Source: JBMTVN01 sp046047235
Lineage (GTDB): Bacteria > Verrucomicrobiota > Verrucomicrobiia > Limisphaerales > JAHDYP01
DNA: 17,930 nucleotides
Direction of reading: 5' to 3'
Assembly: GCA_046047235.1 (NCBI GenBank)
Contig: JBJOII010000121.1
Span: 1-17,930 of the forward strand
This document shows, piece by piece, positions 14,801 to 17,930 of this stretch. Numbering within the stretch: the first letter of the stretch is position 1; the number at the start of each line of letters is the position of its first letter. The notes below the pieces were generated by a model. The model ran no database searches and had not been told where the DNA came from. It saw only the letters and a program-made list of their open reading frames with translations. Both the position numbers and the translations under genes were made by a program.

Positions 14801-17131
14801 GAACTGGCGACAGAAGAGTATGGCTACACGTGCGAGGTGTTTAACCGCGGGCCGGTGGCGGATGCACAGGCGGTGGAAGTGATTCATGGGTTCACGACTC
14901 CGGTGACACTTACGGGGTCGGATGATGATGGGGACTCGCTGTTGTTTGCAGTTTTGGATTCGCCTGTGCATGGCGTGATTTCCGGCTTTGACGCGGTGGC
15001 GGGCACTTTCGATTATGTGCCGGATCCCGGGTATTCGGGGGCTGATGCCTTGACCTTTACCGTTTCTGACGGAGTGGCTGAAAGCGCACCTGCGAGCGTA
15101 GATTTTGATGTTCTGGGGGTTATGGCGGACTTGGTTTTGAGTTGGGACGAGACCAATTCGATATCGGGTTTGGGCCAAGGTCTTGTGCGGCAGCTGGTCG
15201 TGACCAATTTGGGGCCGAATGACGTGGGCGGGGTTGAGGTGCAGTTCCAGTTTCCCGACTCTTTCGAGCTGATTGCGGCTGATACGGCGCTTGGGGTGAC
15301 GAATGGCGTTTCGACCAATCTGGTCTGGTTGGTGGGGGATTTGAATGCAGGGGCTGGTGGGGTTTTGAATTTGAGTTATCTGCCGCAGGCGACCGGCTTG
15401 TGGACCAATGAGGCGGTGGTTTCTGCCGGGGCTAATGAAGTGAATCCGGCGGACAACACTCAGGGGTGGGTGGCGGACATTCGCGACGTGACCGACTTGG
15501 ATCTGAGCCTTGCGGCAAGTGCGTCGTCGATGCTTCTCGGTGGAACGGGGCTGGTTGAGGTTGCCTTGTCGAATGTGGGCACGAATGGGGCGAGTGGGGT
15601 GACGGTGACTGGGAGTCTGCCGGCCGGGGTGACCTTGCTTTCTGCACTCGTTAGCGATGGGGTGGTGGATGTAGTGGGTGGGGAGTTGTCATGGGAGCTT
15701 GCGGAGTTGCCTGTTGCGGGGACGGCTTCGTTGAGCTTGGGGCTGGAGGGCGTTGTGGTCGGGAGTTGGACGCAGGAGTTGAGTGTAGTGGCCTACGAGG
15801 TGGATTTGGTCCCTGCCAACGATACCGTGCGGGTTCCATTGGAGGTTTTGCCGGCGGCTGATTTGGGGGTGGTGGCGACTTTTCCGACGGAGCTGCTTTT
15901 GGGCGGGGCTGTGGGAATGGAGGTATGGGTCACCAACTTGGGGCCGAGCGATGCGGAGTCGGTGGTGTTGACCGGGACAAACACCTTGGAGTGGGTGTTC
16001 GATGAGGGGGTGCCGGATGGGGGTGACTGGGTCACCAATGACAACGGTTGGGCGTGGAGTGTGGGATTGTTGGAGGCAGGAGGGGTGCTTCATTTAGAGT
16101 TGAGCGGCACGGCACTTTTCATGGGGCTGGGTACCAATTGGCTCGCGGTGAGCAGTGCGACTGCGGACCCTTCTGCTGCGAACGACATTGTGGAGGTGTC
16201 CGGAACGGTGATGCCGGCGACTGACCTCAGCCTATCCTTGACGGGGTCGGCTATCCTTATTCCTGGCGAGGCGGGTGACTACTGGGTTGGAATCACTAAT
16301 CTGGGGCCGAGCGATGCCACTGCAGTCGAAGTTGAGTTTCTTTTAGCTGATGGCCTGGAGATCGTTGCTGGCGAGCCGCCGACGAATTACTGGGAGTTGG
16401 TGGCACCTGGACAACTGCGTTGGACTGTTGGCGACGTCTCCTCCGGGGAGGGATTTGTTGCCGGGTTGAAGCTGGCAGGGGCCGCCTTGGGTTCCTACAC
16501 CAACAGCCTTCAGGTGGTTGGCGCGGAGGCTGATCCTGTTGTGGTTAACGATGCGATTGAGCAGGTTATCGAGGTTCGTTCTGATGCTGATGTCCGGGTG
16601 GAAGTGACCGCTGCCCCGGATCCGGTTTATTTTGGTTCTGTGGTGACGCAAAGGGTGGACGTCCTGAACGCGGGTCCGAATGCGGCCACTGGTGTCCTTG
16701 TGATTGCGACCGTAGATGCCGGCTGGAGCCTCCTTTCTGCCGGCGTATCCTCTGGAGAGCTGGTTGCGGACGAGGTGGGGTATTCTTGGGATTTGGGAGA
16801 TTTGCCTGCATCCGGACAGGGCTGGATGGAGCTGGTTTTGGAGACGGGTGCTCTGGGGTTGCTCACCAACGGAGTAAGCGTGAGTGCTTCCGAGGACGAC
16901 CTCGTAGTCGAGAACAACGTTGGGGAGTATGTGGCTGAGGTGGTTGCTGCGGCGGATTTGGAGGGAAGTTTGGAATGGGAGAGGCGGATTTTGGAGGGTG
17001 GGCGGACGGGAGACGGAGTTGCCGGTGGGGCTGGCGTATGTTGGGGCTACGGGGAGCGTGGGGAGCGTGAGCGAGACGGGTGGGGTGGTGAGCTGGGATG
17101 TGGGCGAGCTGGGAGTGGGTTCCGGGGTTGA
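11894..17131 (+). CDS. Giant exported S8 (subtilisin/KP-43-like) serine protease with P-domain, cadherin-like domain and DUF11 repeats; frame broken in the sixth repeat
   Basis: As read, 1745 residues. Residues 1-31 form a signal peptide (MVRKRGQLLLRSLVVFALFL, likely cut after GLA). About 32-264 is a prodomain-like region. The subtilase domain (about 265-565) has Asp275 (GICDSG), His303 (DHSTHVAGT), Asn407 (FAAGN) and Ser494 (GTSMAAPVVSGG), so it looks catalytically intact. Next come a KP-43-type jelly-roll (about 569-690, VTLVNDLDLVVVDPDG), a linker with a Ca-loop-like NGNGFVDPGEE (709-719), a P-domain (about 818-972, INHGFAGDLLLELEHPDGTR), a cadherin-like domain (984-1075) and DUF11 repeats from 1077. 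About the last 40 residues are out of frame after the repeat-6 defect. ATG 11894 is chosen over GTG 11840 because the signal peptide begins there; GGGAGGAG lies 12 nt upstream, slightly far. The protein probably works outside the cell; its target is unknown. Confidence 0.88.
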   Translation: MVRKRGQLLLRSLVVFALFLFWLVCGCSGLAKELGAVDRADRRQAVFLTGMSDSGSGEGVFQRVRRLRSGGFMAVGDKLGNLRLLRAAGVAGLRVLLDLERPLTAAERREAALMGLEVGGWCADGLWFGRVAEGMEESVLERFGVRWLGGFYPEDKVDSRVAAEGWGAWASRRGGKLALRVRFFDDLAVADIEAELVAVGAEVIRVDPVLGVAEVEILDGGEGALLDSSMVRWVEEGAPPLTTFNDASRLAVGVDVLQLPPFDLTGAGVVLGICDSGNVFLHGDFAGRLEHLESVAVSDHSTHVAGTMAGSGVGSEAAGGAALQWRGVAPDADIVSWTYTVDPVGLHGQLVQRGGILSQNSWGLAIATNYSNCNLHGEYFWTAPDYDRVVGGLYSNTPVSVVFAAGNLRWGGTTNTCGYGPYGVLSPPGTAKNVITVGSVDSISSDTSFFSSWGPTKDGRLKPEVVAPGSQNNVDFGTTSTTSDGGYGVKQGTSMAAPVVSGGIALMMQEHRARFGGADPLPSTLKGVLIHTAGDLDNGSTYFNGGPDFASGYGLVQLDQAVEHVASGAYYEGQLVHGGTNTFYFVVGDTADEVKLTLVWDDVAAVQNAAVTLVNDLDLVVVDPDGVRHYPWTLDPANPALPARQDAEDHRNVVEQVQVTSGVVPGVWQVQLLGTSVGGSADQSYSLVTSSVLTVETTDGREDSGAGSNGNGFVDPGEEMLLDVVFRNLVAETGESSLSLLTAISDGLTILQGESSYAPTAMGVSVTNDVPFRLRVSRDAECGVPLQVLQTTYWQGGVFSNILDVVPGVFGVTNAATDFIESTDSQLPVAIPDSEGNFVSGTPVVSTNLVDIPGQISGVRVYLRINHGFAGDLLLELEHPDGTRITLRPVVGDSGNDYGQNDCGVDVVWTVVDDAASGLFSSASAPFAGTYRPEEALGGLSGKLAAGEWKLRVADYYQFFEGELLCWGLELATEEYGYTCEVFNRGPVADAQAVEVIHGFTTPVTLTGSDDDGDSLLFAVLDSPVHGVISGFDAVAGTFDYVPDPGYSGADALTFTVSDGVAESAPASVDFDVLGVMADLVLSWDETNSISGLGQGLVRQLVVTNLGPNDVGGVEVQFQFPDSFELIAADTALGVTNGVSTNLVWLVGDLNAGAGGVLNLSYLPQATGLWTNEAVVSAGANEVNPADNTQGWVADIRDVTDLDLSLAASASSMLLGGTGLVEVALSNVGTNGASGVTVTGSLPAGVTLLSALVSDGVVDVVGGELSWELAELPVAGTASLSLGLEGVVVGSWTQELSVVAYEVDLVPANDTVRVPLEVLPAADLGVVATFPTELLLGGAVGMEVWVTNLGPSDAESVVLTGTNTLEWVFDEGVPDGGDWVTNDNGWAWSVGLLEAGGVLHLELSGTALFMGLGTNWLAVSSATADPSAANDIVEVSGTVMPATDLSLSLTGSAILIPGEAGDYWVGITNLGPSDATAVEVEFLLADGLEIVAGEPPTNYWELVAPGQLRWTVGDVSSGEGFVAGLKLAGAALGSYTNSLQVVGAEADPVVVNDAIEQVIEVRSDADVRVEVTAAPDPVYFGSVVTQRVDVLNAGPNAATGVLVIATVDAGWSLLSAGVSSGELVADEVGYSWDLGDLPASGQGWMELVLETGALGLLTNGVSVSASEDDLVVENNVGEYVAEVVAAADLEGSLEWERRILEGGRTGDGVAGGAGVCWGYGERGERERDGWGGELGCGRAGSGFRG

Positions 17132-17930
17132 GCTTGAGCTTGAAGTGGACGGTGTGGTTTTGGGGGTGTGGACCAACGCGTATAGCGTGAGGGCTGTGGA
17201 GGCGGATCCAAGTCCGGTGGATTTTGTGGCGGAGACGGCGGTGAGGTTGTCGACTGATCTGGGGGTAGGGAAGAGCGTTTCTGCGGGTGAGGTTCCGCTG
17301 GGAGAGAGTGTGGTGTATGGGCTGAGTGTGACGAACGCGGGGCCGAATGCAGCGGGTGGGGTGGTGGTGAGTGATGTGATGCCGGCGGGGGTGAGTTTTG
17401 TGGATGCGGTGACAGCCAGTGGAGTGTGGACGTATGAGAGTGGGACCTTGACGTGGGAGGTGGGTTCGCTGTCGGTGGGTGAAGTGGCGACACTGGAGGT
17501 GGATGGGTTTGCAGCTTCCGTGGGAGTGTGGACCAACCGTGTGAGCGTTCTGGCCGAGGAGATTGATGCCGTGGTGGAGAACGACGTGGCTGAGGCGGTG
17601 GTGTCGGTGGTTCCTGCGGCTGAGCTGGGTGTGGGGATCAGCGGGGAGGCGGAGGTGTTGCTGGGGCAGTTGAGCCTGCTGCAGGTGGTGGTGACCAATG
17701 CGGGGCCGAGCGAGGCGACGGGTGTTGTGGTTGGGGGAGGATTATCCACGAACTTGATGTGGGTGGAGAGTTTGGCCTCGACCGGAGAGGTGAGCGTGGT
17801 GGACGGGGTATGGGAGTGGCAGGTTGGAGGGATGGGAGCAGGCGAGGTGGCGACCCTCGAGGTGAGTGTGGAAGCTGTGGGCCTGGGGTTGGGGACGAAC
17901 AGCGTGAGCGTGGGCGGTGTGGAGGTGGAT
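15122..17930 (+). repeat. Tandem array of at least eight DUF11 (PF01345-like) modules with a 366-nt period
   Basis: The modules are anchored on the conserved Asp codon of the opening (x)(x)DL motif: 15128, 15494, 15860, 16223, 16589, 16955, 17256 and 17622. The spacings are 366, 366, 363, 366, 366, 301 and 366 nt. Each complete module carries a TNxGP-type core (VTNLGPSDA, LNAGPNAA, VTNAGPSEA), usually an LPAG-like turn, a W-x-(L/V)-G strand, a GxxTNxxxV strand near the end and usually a final D/N-rich AND- or END-like loop. Modules are diverged from each other at the DNA level. The sixth lacks the TNxGP core. The eighth runs off the window. Such domains are typically beta-sandwich spacers or adhesive modules of surface proteins. 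Confidence 0.88.
17010..17930 (+). pseudogene. Detached 3' part of the protease/DUF11 gene, out of frame with the upstream part and open to the window edge
   Basis: From about 17010 the DUF11 coding potential continues in a different frame from the upstream gene: ELPVGLAYVGATGSVGSVSE, then GVWTNAYSV, a full seventh repeat (17247-17609, with VTNAGPNAAGGVVVSDVMPA) and an eighth repeat from 17610 (VTNAGPSEATGVV, then GLGTNSVSV). No stop occurs in this frame through 17930, about 300 codons. It is not a normal gene start: there is no signal peptide and no convincing ribosome site. If the defect is real, this part is untranslated or reached only by reinitiation or frameshifting. If it is an assembly error, it is simply the rest of a protein of at least about 2030 residues. 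Confidence 0.75.

Noticed and set aside
16990..17030. Programmed ribosomal frameshift as the explanation for the frame change
   Set aside because: No slippery heptamer followed by a clear structure is visible, and about 59 nt of repeat core is missing, which slippage would not restore.
16929..17131. ATG at 16929 as an independent start for the downstream DUF11 frame
   Set aside because: The first residues (MWLRWLLRRIW) are an out-of-frame reading of the preceding repeat, and no ribosome site or signal peptide supports it.
16343..17749. 468-codon minus-strand ORF opposite the DUF11 array
   Set aside because: Ser/Thr/Pro-rich low-complexity translation antisense to the repeat array. It crosses the frame defect without concern, as a by-product of GC-rich repeats would.
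1..17930. tRNA/rRNA genes, CRISPR arrays, insertion sequences, prophage or defence genes
   Set aside because: None was seen on reading both strands. The only repeats are the protein-coding DUF11 modules and the small hairpins listed.

Overview
The window looks like chromosomal DNA from a GC-rich bacterium of the Planctomycetota-Verrucomicrobiota group. This is inferred from the partial exported beta-propeller dehydrogenase at the left edge (a family especially common there) and from the very large secreted subtilase carrying tandem DUF11 modules. The remaining genes are ordinary metabolism. There is no tRNA, rRNA, CRISPR array, insertion sequence or phage gene.

Layout, left to right. On the minus strand, a partial membrane-bound dehydrogenase (1-1300, C-terminus off the left edge) lies directly downstream of and overlaps araA (1260-2771), suggesting one sugar-related transcription unit. 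Divergent from it on the plus strand come a ComF-family phosphoribosyltransferase (TTG start, 2945-3694), accD (3767-4699) and a two-CBS-domain protein (4861-5310). A strong 13-bp hairpin at 5340-5379 separates these from the convergent minus-strand pair gltB-gltD (11572 down to 5398), which encodes both subunits of NADPH glutamate synthase. A 321-bp divergent spacer (11573-11893) leads to a giant plus-strand gene (11894 to beyond the right edge). It encodes an exported S8 (subtilisin/KP-43-like) protease followed by a jelly-roll domain, a Ca-loop-like linker, a proprotein-convertase P-domain, a cadherin-like domain and at least eight DUF11 repeats.

The most notable observation is in that giant gene. 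Its repeats have a nearly invariant 366-nt period, but the sixth is 301 nt. Fifty-nine nt are missing between two landmarks that are otherwise always 132 nt apart. This removes the conserved TNxGP core and shifts the frame, so the reading frame stops at 17131 while the rest of the array continues open in another frame to the window edge. Base composition also changes abruptly at about 16920, next to the defect. It could be a real deletion or recombination junction in a repeat array, or an assembly collapse.

A second window-wide property is that the plus strand is G-rich and C-poor under genes of both orientations. Plus-strand genes are therefore rich in G-ending codons and minus-strand genes in C-ending codons, and long spurious antisense ORFs result. 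Regulatory signals are mostly hairpins: a dyad in the araA/comF spacer, two stacked hairpins between accD and the CBS gene, the convergent terminator, and an inverted repeat upstream of the protease gene.
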